DNA from: Epiperipatus broadwayi
Taxonomy: Eukaryota > Onychophora > Udeonychophora > Euonychophora > Peripatidae
Reading direction: 5' to 3'
Length of the DNA: 64,000 nt
Assembly (NCBI GenBank): GCA_028023455.1
Contig: JAQFVV010000049.1
Coordinates: 3,656,536-3,720,535, forward strand
Notes under the pieces: generated by a model
The model's database searches: none
What the model was told of the DNA's origin: nothing
Seen by the model: only the letters and a program-made list of their open reading frames with translations
Part shown: positions 35,785-49,220 of the stretch, in pieces
Position numbering within the stretch: position 1 is the first letter of the stretch
How the letters are laid out: each line of letters starts with the position of its first letter
Translations under genes and position numbers: made by a program

Positions 35785-37163
35785 TTGATTTTTTTTTTAA
35801 AGCGCACAATTTATAGTGATTACAAGAATGAACCTTTAATTTCAACATTATATCTGTTATATATGTATTATTTAGATTGATAGACTACAAGAAACATATC
35901 TTTTCTTTTCTAGTCGACCCATTTTGATAATCAAAGACAATATATGCAATGACATTTAATAAATGATTAAATCAAAGCTTTGCATGACTGCTTTCACTAT
36001 CAAAATACTTATTCCTATTAATCAATACATCTTTGAAATTCTAAATTCAAAATGTTGTATTTAATAAGAAAATTTAAATAACGTAATCAAAATAAAAGAT
36101 CAAAAATAACTCGACTGCATATGCTTTTATTTTTATTTTTTTAAATATTATCTTAATATTTTTATTTCCTGTTTACCATGTTTGGACTAAATACTGGAAC
36201 CAGTTATTAAATAATAATAACAATAAAGATTAAAATCTGCTCACAAAAATAAAATAAAAATGTTAGCAATAGTTATTAAAGAATAAATTTTTATATACAA
36301 AAAGAAATATACTTAATGTATATAGCATAGACAAAAACATTGTAATAAATAAAAAAAATCGTAGGTTTAGGTAGGCAATGGTTCACGTGATTGATATTCA
36401 AGCATTCTATAGGCAGATTGATAACAACAATTTTATTTAAACGTTCAAACGGATTGTTGTTTTTTTTTATATACTCAGCAGAAAAATTCATCAAGAAATA
36501 TTTAGTCTTCGATCCACCATTTTTCCATTGTGTTAAAACGTATAGAGGAAATAAAGTTGAAATAGTTTGAAGTCTACTATAATAAATGTAATTGGATGCA
36601 CGTGCTCATTTTTTATAGCATCTGCTTATTCTGATATATACTGAAATACAAATTTGTGAAGAGCAATCCAGTTAAAAAGTATTTAGTTTAGACCTTTAGA
36701 CTTGTAAACCAAAGTCATTATCCATTATAACTATTTGTACAATAGAAACTTACAAATATAAGTAAAAATGATACACAATTAATTTAACTTTTCTACTCTA
36801 AATTATATATATAAATTTGAAAAGATAAAAAAAAATTGTACTGAAAATTATAATCAAACTTTTGAAAGCATAAATATATCTTACATAAATTTGTAAATAT
36901 ACTTATTCTAATAAAAATCACAAAAAGTCACACACACAAAAAAAATTTCTCCCTTAACATCTATGATAATAAGTTTCTAACCCTATTTATTTGGCTCATA
37001 GCTATTATATTTGTATGTTGAAGAATAATTAAAAAAATATGGTATGGAATTTTTATTTTTTAAAATCCAACTAAATTGACCAATAAAATTGATAACTAGG
37101 CATCAAAATATGATGAAGATGTTTGTCTGAAGATTTGTGTTGATGACATTTTAGTTTTAACAA
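35785..37163. other. AT-rich non-coding stretch
   Basis: No supported feature. The 67-codon minus frame at 36291-36494 has no domain signal. Confidence 0.5.
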
Positions 37164-37316
37164 TTTGTTGGACTATTTCCATCATATAGTATTAGGAACT
37201 GAATGTCTTTAGAAAAAAAACACTTTCTAAATACATTCAATTGTATTTACAGTATTTAGATAATTTAAACAAAATATTCAATTCTTAATATTCAATGATG
37301 GTAATAGTCCAACAAA
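37164..37316. repeat. Inverted pair of SINE 3' tails, short
   Basis: The left end TTTGTTGGACTATTTCCATC and the right end GATGGTAATAGTCCAACAAA are inverted copies of the tail found at 54987, 59151 and 61926. The interior, GAATGTCTTTAGAA on the left and its equivalents on the right, also matches the tail. This looks like the collapsed remnant of a head-to-head SINE pair. Confidence 0.65.
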
Positions 37317-39583
37317 TAATTAATAACAAATATGTCTGATCTTTTATTCAAAATGATTTTGAACATATGTGTCTATTTCAGTCAGTGTCATTTGTGCTTA
37401 TTATGCACATCTTAATTTATAGCGAAGAAGATTTATTTTATGTATATATTTTTTTAATTTTAGAAGTATTTGCTGTAAAATATTCTACTGCATTAAAATG
37501 CAATAAATCTTTATTATAAGAATCTAATAGAGTGAAATGGATGAGACTTGTTATTACTGAATATCTTTTAAAAGTACAAAGGAGAGTAAATTTAATCATT
37601 ATTAAAAATCAATGAGTAAATCTACAATAAAAATGTATTTATTTTAATAATAAAAGCAAATAATTATAACATTTTTATAACTGTTATCAAGACAACCTGA
37701 TATTTGAAATATTGTTCATACAATTGCTAAAACATAATTTTTTAAAATATTTACTTGATTAAAAGCTAAGAGAGTTATATTACCTTTGAACACTGTTAGA
37801 AAGTTGAGCTTAGCAGTTTCCCACAACTAATTAAATAAAGTTGTTTGTCTTATATGCAGTTGACAATTACATAGAATTATTGTCCTCAATCTGCTACTAG
37901 GTTCTCAAACATTTATACTATCTCCCACACAAATAAATCATCATCATATTATTAAAATGTTATCACTTATGTACTAATATTTTAATTTAATAATACATTG
38001 AAAATACAGTACTAGGAATAAGATAAAGTTGAAGCTGTAGAACATTGGATTAAATCATTTTAATCATCAGCAGCATTTAAATAATAAAAATGTATTTTTA
38101 ATTCTAATTAAAAATAGAATTTTGTTAACTATTAGTAGAATGTGTTACATTAAAAAGGTAACAACAACAAGAAAGTATTATTATTTATGATCAAGTATTA
38201 TCATTTGATTATATTAATATTTGCCTAGTTGCTTCAACCTGTTTCATAAACTTAGTAAAAGATAAAATAGCATTTAAATAGATTACTTCAAAACGTTCCA
38301 ATATTTCTTACAAAGAAACAGCGAATAAAAAACAAAACTTAAAATATATATCTCTTATAAAATAATAATTTAAAATATGTTAAAGATTAAAATGAAACAT
38401 CTCTCTGATGTTAACTTTTGTCAAAATAAGTAATGTATGTTCGCGCTGTAATATCGTAAAATAATAACTCAGTGAGTAATAAATGTATATGTTTATATAT
38501 TCATGCTTTCAAGCCAAGATGCTTAAGACTGGCTTATATATATATAAAAGTTAAACAAAAGAGAAGAGTGGTATCATTCTTTTCTTGTCAAAAAATCTCT
38601 GTCATGTGTCTAGGCCTGATCACTCCTCAGACCGCTGTTTTAACAGCTATTGGCTGTCTGAAAGTAATAGTAAGGCACATGTGGAAGAATAGCAACTTTC
38701 CAGTCATTACTAAATATTTTAAATCAAGGTAAAAATAATAACACAGTGGTTTACATATTATTAGTACTGCTTTGCATGCTTATTTAGTGATAGAATGGGA
38801 ACTGTAGATCTCAAATTCTGTATATTGTGGCGCTTGCTTTACTACTGTGCTTGAATTTCTTATGTATTCCTGAGAAATAAAACATTTATTTATTTTATTG
38901 TCAATATTATGAAAGATGATCACAAAGAATGAGCTTCTAACATATAGACAATTAACAGTGATATGGAATGCAAAAAAGAAGAGTTTTAATTTCTGCTTAT
39001 CCTCTAATTAAGAATAAATACATATCCATTTGCTGAATAAAAATTCATTTAGGAAAATAGTTTTTAAAATATTTACATTATTCAGTTGAGAACTGGTTCA
39101 GATATCTTTAGTCCAGAATCTACCCACTCAGTCACTGCACTAAATCATACAAGCTTTAAAATGATTAATATACAGCATACAATATTAACAAAAACCTTTA
39201 AAAAACCCATAGTAAGAGTATGTCAAGTTACTCTCATTATTTGTTATTATCATACAGAATACCAAATATTAAACTAAATAATTGTACAAATAACTGCTTC
39301 CTAGTGTCAGATTGAACATTTAACTCAATTAGTGTAAACTAAGTTTTATTAGTGCATTTAATTTACTCATCTAGGAATTAATCCTGACATCTTTAACTCC
39401 GAGTCTAAAATACAGCTAAAAATTATATGTTTTTAGAATTAATGATTACAAGTGATCTAAACATCATTCTGTTTGGTATTATGACATAAAAAAGTCAATT
39501 CTTTTTTTAAGTATCTTGATGATATAAATTCATATGAAATTTTATAATGAGCTTTAAATATTAAGTTGCATATATATATACAA
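37317..39583. other. Non-coding stretch with one less AT-rich patch
   Basis: The patch at about 38570-38705 is noticeably GC-richer and carries an 86-codon plus frame (38472-38732). I recognise no domain in it on either strand. Confidence 0.45.
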
Positions 39584-39735
39584 AACCATTATAAACCAGT
39601 CAACACTTAGACAATCCCAATATCAATAGCAATCAATAAACAATCTCAAACAATTGTCAAGGCAACAGTTTGAGATTGTTGATTGATTGTTATTGATATT
39701 GGGATTGTCTAAGTGTTGACTGGTTTCTAATGGTT
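39584..39735. repeat. Near-perfect hairpin element, 152 bp
   Basis: 39584-39650 (AACCATTATAAACCAGTCAA onward) and 39669-39735 are reverse complements with only a few differences, with GTCAAGGCAAC at the centre. Half-copies lie at 20808-20876 and about 49550-49600. Long arms without coding capacity suggest a foldback or MITE family. Confidence 0.8.
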
Positions 39736-40746
39736 ACTGGTTACTTATAAATTCTTCTCCTTGAGAATTATTACACTTACTATTTAAGTAATATATATAT
39801 ATATTATCTTAAGGGATGGTAAACAATGTTAGACTGTTATTGTTTTTAGTATTAGATCATTGTAGCTTGTTGCTAAAAGTATAACTATTAATGTTTAATG
39901 TTTTGCACTATATTATACAAATTAACACTTGTTTAAATAGTTATTAATAATGTATTACTGCTTTTAAATCTTTAATTACAATCACTAGTACACTTAATAC
40001 CAAGTAGAAGATAACTTAACTTGGTATCACACTTTAGGAGTTTTGTCCTGAGGGACTTCTGTATTTTATAAAACAAATTATGCTTAATAATTGAAATATC
40101 AAAGATTTGAATACATTTTTAATATCATATCATTTTTATAAAAAAAATATAAAAATTGAATCCATAGATTGTTATATTATTATAAAATGATAATTTTCTA
40201 AAAAATCAGAATTTTTAAGATTGTTGCATTTTTATAAAAAAATAACTACTGATCAAATGAATTTTTTTTCCAAGAATTTATAAAAAGTGACAATTCATGG
40301 ATCCAAGTTCCAAAATCTATCACTCAATCACTGCCTAAACAATGCAAGGTACTGCATTTTTATAATTACATAATAATATTTTAATTGTGAAATAAATTTT
40401 ACCTTTTTTCAGTTGCAAAGTTTCACGTTTTAAAATATTTTCCCACCACAAAAAATTAGTACTAAATTCTATAAAAAAATATGGTTTTATATATATAAAT
40501 TTGATATATATATAACTGGAATTATTTTTATTTGTCTTTTATGATTAAGAATGATTGTCTAATTTGACATTATTATCTACTTAACATACAATTGGAAAGT
40601 TAGGTAAAGATTTTACATTTACAATTAAATAATTACAATATAATGATTATAAACACTTTCCCTCCAAGACTGTAATATAGATAAATAATACAATCAATGT
40701 ATTAAGAACAAACTAGACAATTTTGAAGTTCCGAACACAGAGTCAG
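39736..40746. other. AT-rich non-coding stretch
   Basis: No supported feature; only AT tracts and short frames. Confidence 0.5.
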
Positions 40747-40940
40747 TCATAGATGTAGCAATGAATGTAACAGAAGTGAGAGGGTAGGTTAAGTAGTCTG
40801 AAATCCTATGTTTACCTCTCCAAAAATGGTCCACTCTAATCATTTAATTTAAAATGCAAACAATATGCAAATTATGTCACTTGTTTCAGACTATTTAAGA
40901 TTTCCTCCCACTTCTGTTACATTCATTGTTATGTCTATGA
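40747..40940. repeat. Hairpin element, 194 bp
   Basis: 40747-40805 (TCATAGATGTAGCAATGAAT through AGTAGTCTGAAA) pairs with 40886-40940. The arms are about 55 bp and the loop about 80 bp. Confidence 0.75.
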
Positions 40941-41289
40941 TGAATTTGGTTGATAGCATGCTCAATACTTCATAATTGTTTATACAAATAAAGCTTTGCT
41001 CTTAATATATAGTTTATATCTTTTACCTAAATTAAATAGTTAATGTAGATGCATGTACTTTTTATTAGTTTGGAGAAAGCTTATGTTAATGGAACTCAAT
41101 TATCCATGTGGAAAGCACTAATAATGGCTAAGATTGTTGGTTTACTAATTAATGTAATTAGGTGAATTTATAAACAAAATAGATAACAAACTTTTGTTCA
41201 AACTGTATATTGGTATGGCTTTGAAAAAATAGATGAAGAATGTGGAAAATAAACATAAGATTATGTAATGACAGACATTTATTCTAATT

Positions 41290-41840
41290 ATTATTTACAG
41301 ATGGCAAGGTATGATTATAGAACAGGATATGGAGGATATTGAATATATTATGAGGAAACTTATGGAGAGAGACGCACTAAATGGAGATTAAATATCAATT
41401 TTGGAAAGATGGAATATTGGGTAATAGACAAAAGTGATCTATTGATCATCAATGAGAAATAATCACAAAAATGGACATTTTTCAATATTTAGAAATAATC
41501 ATTGGAAAAATGAATCTCCAAAAAGAGAGATCAATAAAAGAATTGTTGATCCAAAAGTAGGAAATAGGGTGCTAAAAGCAGTAATATATTGATGAAAATA
41601 TAAAAACTTACATATAATACTCTAATAATATTATGTGAGGTAAACCACAGAAGTTTCTAAAAATATGAACAGATTGTTGGCCACAGAAATAGATTATTGA
41701 AAATAAATCAAAAGATCAAAATTGAAGGAAAAAATATTAAGCAATAAGAGAAGAGATCGAGTGAAAAATGTGATAACAATTATTAAAAGTCAAATGGTTC
41801 ATTACTTGAGAGCTTATAAAAAATTCAAGCATCTATAAAT
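41290..41840 (+). pseudogene. LINE RT C-terminal half, second LINE type, decayed
   Basis: LLFTDGKV (near 41287-41310) is the degraded LLFADDQV motif C. After a frameshift it continues IIEQDMEDIEYIMRKLMER, then W-x-LNINFGKMEYWVID (about 41380-41425), corresponding to the WGL.IN..KTEY block. It continues through an IFQYLEI..GKMN segment (the YKYLG block) to MNRLLATEIDYW near 41660 and a KRSKLEG / RRDRVKNVITIIKSQM tail (about 41705-41800). The last part corresponds to the LLA.EM.YWRR...I.R..RI.N..I C-terminal block of LINE RTs. The motifs differ from those of the 30.5-kb family. No 5' part remains. Confidence 0.75.
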
Positions 41841-42174
41841 TGCAAAGCAGAATTCTGGTTCTTGGTCTCTGGGCTCCTGGTTTATTCTTATTCTACTGCA
41901 TTAAACCATAAAGGCCATAAAACCATAGGAGAAAAAAAGATTAAAATGATATAGTCCTATCAGTTGAAATATAAAAATCTATATGTGTTTTTAAAGTTGT
42001 AAAAGGAGTGATAATTAATTGCTTTAGTGGGGAAATGGAAAAATAGAGGAAAACCAAAAAAATGATGAACAAAACCCTGATGAACTACTTGGTAAGAAAT
42101 AGTATGATAAAAACATGTTATAAGATACAGACATATAACTTTATCTTTCTTATTGTATTGCCAAATCCATATAA

Positions 42175-42371
42175 TTAATATCATTTACTTTCTTTATTAC
42201 TTTTACAATGCTTCATATAATTATAACTCATTATAATGGTTTTAATTGCCCCAGCAATCTTTTTCAGAACTTCTACTTAGTTCTGAAGAAGATTGCTTGG
42301 CAATCAAAACCATCATAGTGGGTTTGTAAAAAGCACTGTAAAAGTAATAAAGAATGTAAATGATATTAATA
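42175..42371. repeat. Short head-to-head palindrome with hammerhead-like module
   Basis: TTAATATCATTT at 42175 and AAATGATATTAA at 42360 define the ends; the centre is near 42273. Each arm carries TTACTTTTACA(A/G)TGCTT or its complement. The right half reads CTGAAGA (42283-42289), A, GATTG, loop CTTGG, CAATC (42301-42305), AAAAC. Helix II is perfect, but the conserved U7 and G12 positions are changed. A related, non-inverted version lies at about 42450-42480 (CTGAAGA, then GATTGT and ACAATC). Confidence 0.75.
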
Positions 42372-42519
42372 TTAATAATATAAAGATATGTGAGTGAGAA
42401 AATATGGAAGATTTTTGTGTAATGATATCTTCAGCAGTGAGGAAATCCTGAAGAAAAAGATTGTCGGACAATCCCAAGTGGTGCATGAAACTGAAAAATA
42501 AGATTTTCTATTTACATTT

Positions 42520-45500
42520 AGATGTTTTCAATTTTAACTATTGCTCTTATAGGCTGCAAACTCTAGAAGTGTTTCTAATCACAGTTAATTATATATAAAG
42601 TCAAATTCTTCAGTAATTATTAAAATATAGAACTGAAAAATATGCATTTTATTTACATTTTGCATAGGCTAGTTTGAAAAATTAAAAAAAAAATTGTATT
42701 GCATTATTTTGTCTGCATAAAAAGTTAATATTTTTTTATATTAGTATTAATTAAGTAATTATCAATCACTGTTTAGGTTTTTCCTACTATTTAGATTTTT
42801 ATTTTCTTTATATGATGTAGAAAGAATCAGATCTAAAAATAGAGAAAGAAAAATACAATCAAAAAAGTTATTCACTAAATTTATCAATATATTATAATTT
42901 TAAAACCTTGTTATATGTCATGATGTCAAAATTTAAGGAGAAACATATTCTTTTTTTTTTTTGTAAAAAGTTATATTTATTAGAAAAGAATTCAGGTGGT
43001 ATTAGCTAGACTTTAAAAAAAAAGGTGAAAGATAATATAAATTTAGGGGGGGGGGACCTCATTGCAGATTGTGAATAGATTTATTTAACAAATTTTATAA
43101 AATGTATTTACAAAAAACTAGATTTTTTAAAATCATCATTATCAGCAACAATATCATCTACTTCTGAAAAAAAAAAAAAAGGATAAGAGTAAAAAATGAA
43201 AATATTTTTGCATTATCACGTGTGTTAAAATTCAGAATCACATGATCTATTGTTACAATTAATATAAAGGGAAAACGGGATTCAAAAGAGATTCACGATA
43301 ATTGGTCCCTACATTAATTTATATGACTGAAGATTATAAGATGAAAATATAGAATGATTAAAAAAAAAGAATACAGAAATAACTCCTTATAAAATACATA
43401 TTTTATAAATAGATATATAGATAGAGAGATAGATAGGTAAATAGTACATGAATAAAAACAAGGAGAAAGTGTATGAGTAAATAGAAAAGTAGGCAAATAA
43501 TTAGATATAGGAAGATAAGTTAACAGGCAAACAGATAGACAACGAGAGATTTGTAGATAGGCAAATAGATAAATAGATAGATAATTTTGTAGGTATGTAT
43601 ATATAAAGAGAGAGAGATATTTTTACAAATAAAATAAATAGCTAATGAAGAAAAATAAGATTTGTAAAATGTATTTTTACTTGGACAAATATGAATGTAT
43701 TTAGTATTAATATGTAGAACTACAGATATTAACTTGATAATTTTAATTAACAAAAGCTGAAATATAGAATCTGAAGCTTGTTTTAAAAGTTATGAAAAAA
43801 CAGTTTAAATATTTAGTCAAATGACTTGTTATTAGACAAAAAGACAAAAGTAAATATATATATATATTGTAGCAATGAGATAAAATAAAAGATTAAATTA
43901 GGTTAAAAGTTATTGATGGATTTGTCAGAGAATTTATATATAAGAAAAAAGTACCCTATATGTGATCATAATAGGAATTTAAGATACAGTAATCATATTG
44001 CATTGATGTGACATAACACATGCACTAAGGTTTCTAAGATGTTTTTGGGTAGCTTAAAATTTCCAAATAAACTTAAAAATTTTGAAACAATTTGGTACAT
44101 GAACAATGCAACTACACAGTCAGCAATTGCTCAAAAATGGGCAATTATATATATTTTTTGATTGAAGATTAAAACAAAAAAGAAAAGCATCACAAAAACC
44201 TTGATCAAAGTTCCCATGATGCTTAGCAATGCATCACTGTTTATCCAAAAACAAATTTTATATAAAAAAAGATTTTGAATAATAAATTTAAGTGTAAAAC
44301 TGAAAAGTAGTAGATGAATGATCATGAAAATTCTTTGAGTTATTCAATTATATTAAAAACAAATCATATTAATATTGCATACTATTATAGAAAACTACAT
44401 ACATTTACTCAAGTTTGAAGCCACAAAAATGATAAAATGTGCTCTACTGAGTATATTCTTCCAATAATAAATAATTCCTAAAAAAAAATCAGCCAAATTA
44501 CATTTTGAAATCTTCATAATAATCAAGTCAAAGAAAGTAAAATTTTAAAAATCTAAATTCATAAAATTTAATGGTATGAATTGTTTATAAAAAGCCCTAT
44601 ATCTTATGAATTACTAATAATTTATTCACTGATAAGTCAAAAATATTATCTAAAAAAGGTTTATTCAAAAAACTAGACTAAACGTATTATTAGTACCAAT
44701 TATAAATTTTTCTATGGCTTCATTTTTTATAATGACCTACTTTGTAATAAATACTTTTATAAAAGGATGGGGAGTGTCATATCTTAATGAGTATAGCAAT
44801 AATAATGAATTAGTATTTAAACATATTATATATGAAATCTTAAGTGTAGTTGCTCTTTTAATGTTGTTACTTTAAATAATATATAGTGAGTTAATCTTAT
44901 CTTTAACAGGCATTTCACCTATTGGTGTTATAGTCCTCAGTGTAAATATTACTGAGTTATTAATTATTAATATCAAGGGTGGCCTGGTTTAGGTTGGCAA
45001 TATGTTGTCAATCATGCATGCATTTGTTGATTTTGATACATGGATATTAATGTCAGTAGATATAACAACATTATTGTTATTATTTCTTTAAAATAAATTA
45101 TTTTGTTTGATAATAAATTATTTTGTTCATTTTATTACTGACCATTATTTGAATTATAAAATGTAAATATTGATGTGCTAAATCTAATATATATATATAT
45201 GTCCAAATGTAACTCATGCTGGGTAAACTTGTCTATTAACTTCAAGATTTGTTATTAGTTGAAAGAATTTCTTTTTTATAATTGATGGCTTCCCAACATT
45301 TGTGTGTAATTGTGATTTTGTTAGTAACTTCTTTCTTTGGTATTTTTTTAAATATTAATTAACAATATTAAATAACAATTTGGTATAGGAAAGAGGTCTG
45401 GATTTATTATCTAGTGGCGCCTTCTTGTAAAGTCACATATAGAACTATTTATCCATTACAATATATATATAATACATTCTTTTTCCATTTCTCTTCTTGC

Positions 45501-46619
45501 AATAAACAATATTATTATTAAACTAATAATTTATTTTCTTAAACAAAATCTCTTTTAAAACATGAAGTTTAAAATGTTAAGAAAAAGAAATAAACATTCA
45601 CCCATATTTCTTTTGCTATGATTATTTCAATTATAACTAATTTACTATGAGTGTAAATCGTTGAATTCCATTTTAAAATACATGTGATTAACTTATGACT
45701 ATTTATATAAAATATTCTCACATACATGTTTATATGTTTTAGGATGTGCTTAAATAAATAAATTGCATTTTCAAGAAAATATTTATTGATTTTAATGCAA
45801 AGTAAAATAAATAATGCTACAATACAATTTTTGAAATTCAACTTGGATATTCATAATACTTGCATTTATAATGAAGTTTCTGCTATATATGTATATATAA
45901 TTTTTTTTAAAGATAAGGAATTATAATAATATATTAATTTCTAAATAAATTTAACAAAATTTAAACAATTTATTTGACTATAGGCCATTCATCCATAGTT
46001 ATAATATTCTCTCCCTCACATAAAAATTCTTTTACTTTATTAAATCCTCCAAAATAGATAGAAAACTATTACTTCAAAAATGTCACATATTTATTACTAT
46101 CAAAATAAATAGATTAATCTATGACAAGATAATAGACATTTTGAACTTAACTAAATATTGAATGCTTGTTAAATTTAGCCAAATCTACTTATTACACAAC
46201 TGAAATTAATTACTTTAAGTGTATTAATAAATAAATTAACTAATATTACAAACTAATATTTACATGTAAACTCATCCCATAAGATAAAATGACAAAATAA
46301 TATAATAACAAATGTAGGAAATTCTTACTCACAAATATCACATAAATTTATAATTTGTTAATAGGAATAAGAATTTCATAAAATCATCCTTATTTTAGAT
46401 ATCAGACTTTGATGATATTTTTTACATAAGTAAACTATTATATTCTGTCAGTTTCATACACATTTTAAACAATAAGTTCATTTTATTTATTCTCAATAAA
46501 GATTATATATATACACAACAAACCTTTAAAATTATTTATGAATAATTTGTCCAAATTAAATTCAAAATTTATTTGTAAGGTATAAACTAAATAATATTTA
46601 TTAGCTATTCATGATATAA
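42520..46619. other. AT-rich non-coding stretch with GATA-rich low-complexity block
   Basis: 43395-43620 is a degenerate GATA/TAGATA low-complexity region that generates spurious LSIY-type frames on the minus strand. A G9 run lies at about 43046. Otherwise no feature is supported. Confidence 0.5.
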
Positions 46620-46830
46620 TCATTGGTTTCAAGCTTTTTGAATTATACGTTGCTTTGACCTCATCTGATGTCCAATTAAATATGCATTTTCACCTACTTT
46701 TTGTGTTATCCTATAGGGTTCTTAGTATAACTTGAACATTTTTTAAACATATGTTTCTATGGATGACTGACATTGGGAATTTTAATGAATACTAACTTAT
46801 CAATTTGAAATGGAAATAAATAAATATTAC
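46620..46830 (-). pseudogene. Possible Ty3/Gypsy integrase C-terminal relic
   Basis: On the minus strand, around a stop, one frame reads KMFKLY then EPYRITQKVGENAYLI. This resembles the segment Y-x-GPY-x-I-x-x-K-x-G-x-x-AY-x-L that follows the catalytic core in Ty3/Gypsy integrases. Nothing else of pol is visible on either side, so this rests on one short match. Confidence 0.4.
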
Positions 46831-46960
46831 TATGTTTAATAAACTATCATATAATTATATATAAATTGTGTAATTGAAATAAACCTCCTTATAAATAAAT
46901 TAACTGACTTATAAACACTTGTATAATTCAATCATTCTTCCTATAAAATAAAGTATAGAG

Positions 46961-47100
46961 GCAAAACTCTTCATACAGTAGTGCAACATACTGCAAGCTA
47001 CAGTAATCAATGGATCCAATACTGTATAGAGAGTACTGCGTCTATTATAATAACTTGTTTAAGCATAGAGAATGGTGATCATGTGATGTTTAGTGGTTTA
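46961..47100. repeat. Deletion derivative of the 22.8-23.6 kb inverted-repeat family
   Basis: It starts GCAAAACTCTTCATACAGTA, includes TACAGTAATCAATGGAT, and ends AATGGTGATCATGTGATGTT. Start and end blocks match those of 23257-23612, with most of the interior missing. Confidence 0.7.
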
Positions 47101-47366
47101 AAATAAAATAAACAAAACAATACCATTAAATTCACAATAAAATTATATCTATTGGTCAATTTGAATTATACCATCTTTTTCTTCCTACTAAAAATCTAAT
47201 TATATAAATAACTTCTTTAAATAAGGGGTTACACACACCCACATTCAAAATTACCTAAGTCTCACAAATTGACAAGATTTTCAGCTTTCTTTCTTAGAAA
47301 TCATTACTTATGTAAGTTTGAGGCTGACAGAAAAAAATCACTTGTTATATTAAAGACTTAATAGAA

Positions 47367-47990
47367 GTGGGATACAATTACAGAGCTATAGCCAATATGA
47401 TTGAATTATTCTATAAAAAGTTAACCGAGGAGCATACCAACAAAGACAAACCACATTTAAGTTTACCTTATATTTCTAAAGTGGCCAAACATTTAGTCAC
47501 AAACTTATTTAATGAGTTCAAAATAGTCTCCAGAACTCCACCAAACACAAATAGAATGATCAACAACACAAAAAACAAAATAGAGCCAGACCAAGCCCCC
47601 CCCCCCTCATGTTGCATATAAGATTACTTGCCATCAAACTGGCTGTAAAGCAACATATTATGGTGAAACTCAGGCCACAGTAAACAAGAGAGTAGCACAA
47701 CACTTATATATGTACAATAGAGAAACAAAAATGAAGGCAATTCAATATTTGCAGAACACCAAAAAATATTTAAACATAAATTTGAACCTTCTAGCATCAA
47801 GATTGTTTGCAAAAAAAAAAATGACATCAAAAGAAAAATAAAAGAAGCATATCAATTGAAGGGATGCCTGCTTTGCAATATTGAAAAAATGGACAGAATA
47901 ATGATTTGCATAAATTTGTATTCTATACACTTACACATAGTAAAGGCTATGAATATGGAGTAAACATAGTCCGAAAGTGCTAAGCTAAAT
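47367..47990 (+). pseudogene. Penelope-like element C-terminus (GIY-YIG), frameshifted
   Basis: The first open frame (47367-47621) holds KPHLSLPYISKVAKHL, the PLE linker LPYI...I motif, then FNEFKIVSRTPPNTNRM. It loses frame in a C11 run (47596-47606). In the next frame VAYKITC...GCKATYYGETQATV gives the GIY-YIG pair as VAY and YYG, with NKRVAQH supplying the Arg and His. A second break in an A10 run (about 47812-47821) leads to DIKRKIKEAYQLKG, which holds the Glu-containing block. Both breaks fall in homopolymers, so either decay or sequencing error is possible. The RT half is absent. Confidence 0.75.
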
Positions 47991-48791
47991 GTTATTTGTG
48001 AAAATTGTTATTAACTTCATCTATATACATTGAAAGGATATTATAAGTCTTCTTTAAATAAACTAATTATCATTAAAATGAGCATTACATAATGATTGAA
48101 TTTTTTTAAATTATTGGTTTTCAATCTAATTAGACATTTATAATATAAATCGTCTATCTTGTTAGAATACTTCTGTATATTATGAATAATATGCTTAGTC
48201 TCTTCATTCCATATGAATTTTTTATTATAAAATATATTCTCAAATCAATAATTTATTTCCTTAATTATAGTCCTGTATTGATAATTACATGTGTATAAAT
48301 ACACAGTATTGTTATAGTCTATACAATCAAAAATACATATCTTTATAAGAAAATGTTGTTTCTAAGTTATTAGTGGTTACAATTATATACTAATCAAGAA
48401 CCATTAACTCTATTATCATTACTTATGGAATAACATAGACGAATTGTTTTCACTATACTTTGTGAATTTTTATGTATTTTCCACCAATCATACTTTTTTA
48501 TACTATGGTCTTTTGCAGCTGACAAATTTACAAAACCTTAAATTACCAACCAATAAAATATGTAAAATCATTTGCTTATAATTTTTATTTAATAGATTCA
48601 CAATATCTTTTTTTCTTACATTAATCTGATATATTTAAGAGATTAAATAGTTAATGCCATATAAGAGTAATGATATCTTTGAAACAAATTCATGCATATT
48701 TTTATTATATTGTTTACAAATTGATAAATAAACAAATATGTCTATAATATGGCATTTAAAGATTAATAGTAAATTACATTCATTCTCATCA
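47991..48791. other. AT-rich non-coding stretch
   Basis: No supported feature. Confidence 0.5.
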
Positions 48792-49220
48792 AATGCTAAT
48801 ATATATAAGGAAGAGACTTGAACTCAGACCTTCAAGCTTTTTATCACTATCACACTTCATATTATACAATTGATACACATGACCACATACATGTGAAAAA
48901 AAAGATCTCCAATATACACATTTTGTGCTAAACCAGCACTCATCAATTAGTTCAGATTATCATCTCCCACATATGTATACAATCAGTGTTATTTTATATT
49001 AAGATAGCAAATGTTAATATAAACCTGAGCACTGATTGTATATATGTGTGGGAGATGATGATGTGGACCAACTGACAAGGGCTGGTTCAGTAGAAATGCA
49101 TATATTGGAGATCATTTATTTTTTTCACATGTATGTGGTCATGTGTATCAATTGTATAAGGTAAAGTGGATAGTGGTAGAAATCTTAAAAGTCTGAGCTC
49201 AAATCTCTTCTAATAACATT
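48792..49220. repeat. Inverted repeat, about 195-bp arms, tRNA-like B-box segment
   Basis: 48792-48990 pairs with 49025-49220. The anchors CACATGACCACATACATGTG (48876-48895) and its inverted partner near 49130 are nearly identical. On the minus strand of the left arm, CTGAGTTCAAGTCTCT resembles a tRNA B box, so the arms could be inverted SINE copies. No convincing A box was found. Confidence 0.65.

Noticed and set aside
35616-35848. Two overlapping minus frames across 35.7 kb
   Set aside because: They translate the tRNA-like SINE unit and its A-rich flank.
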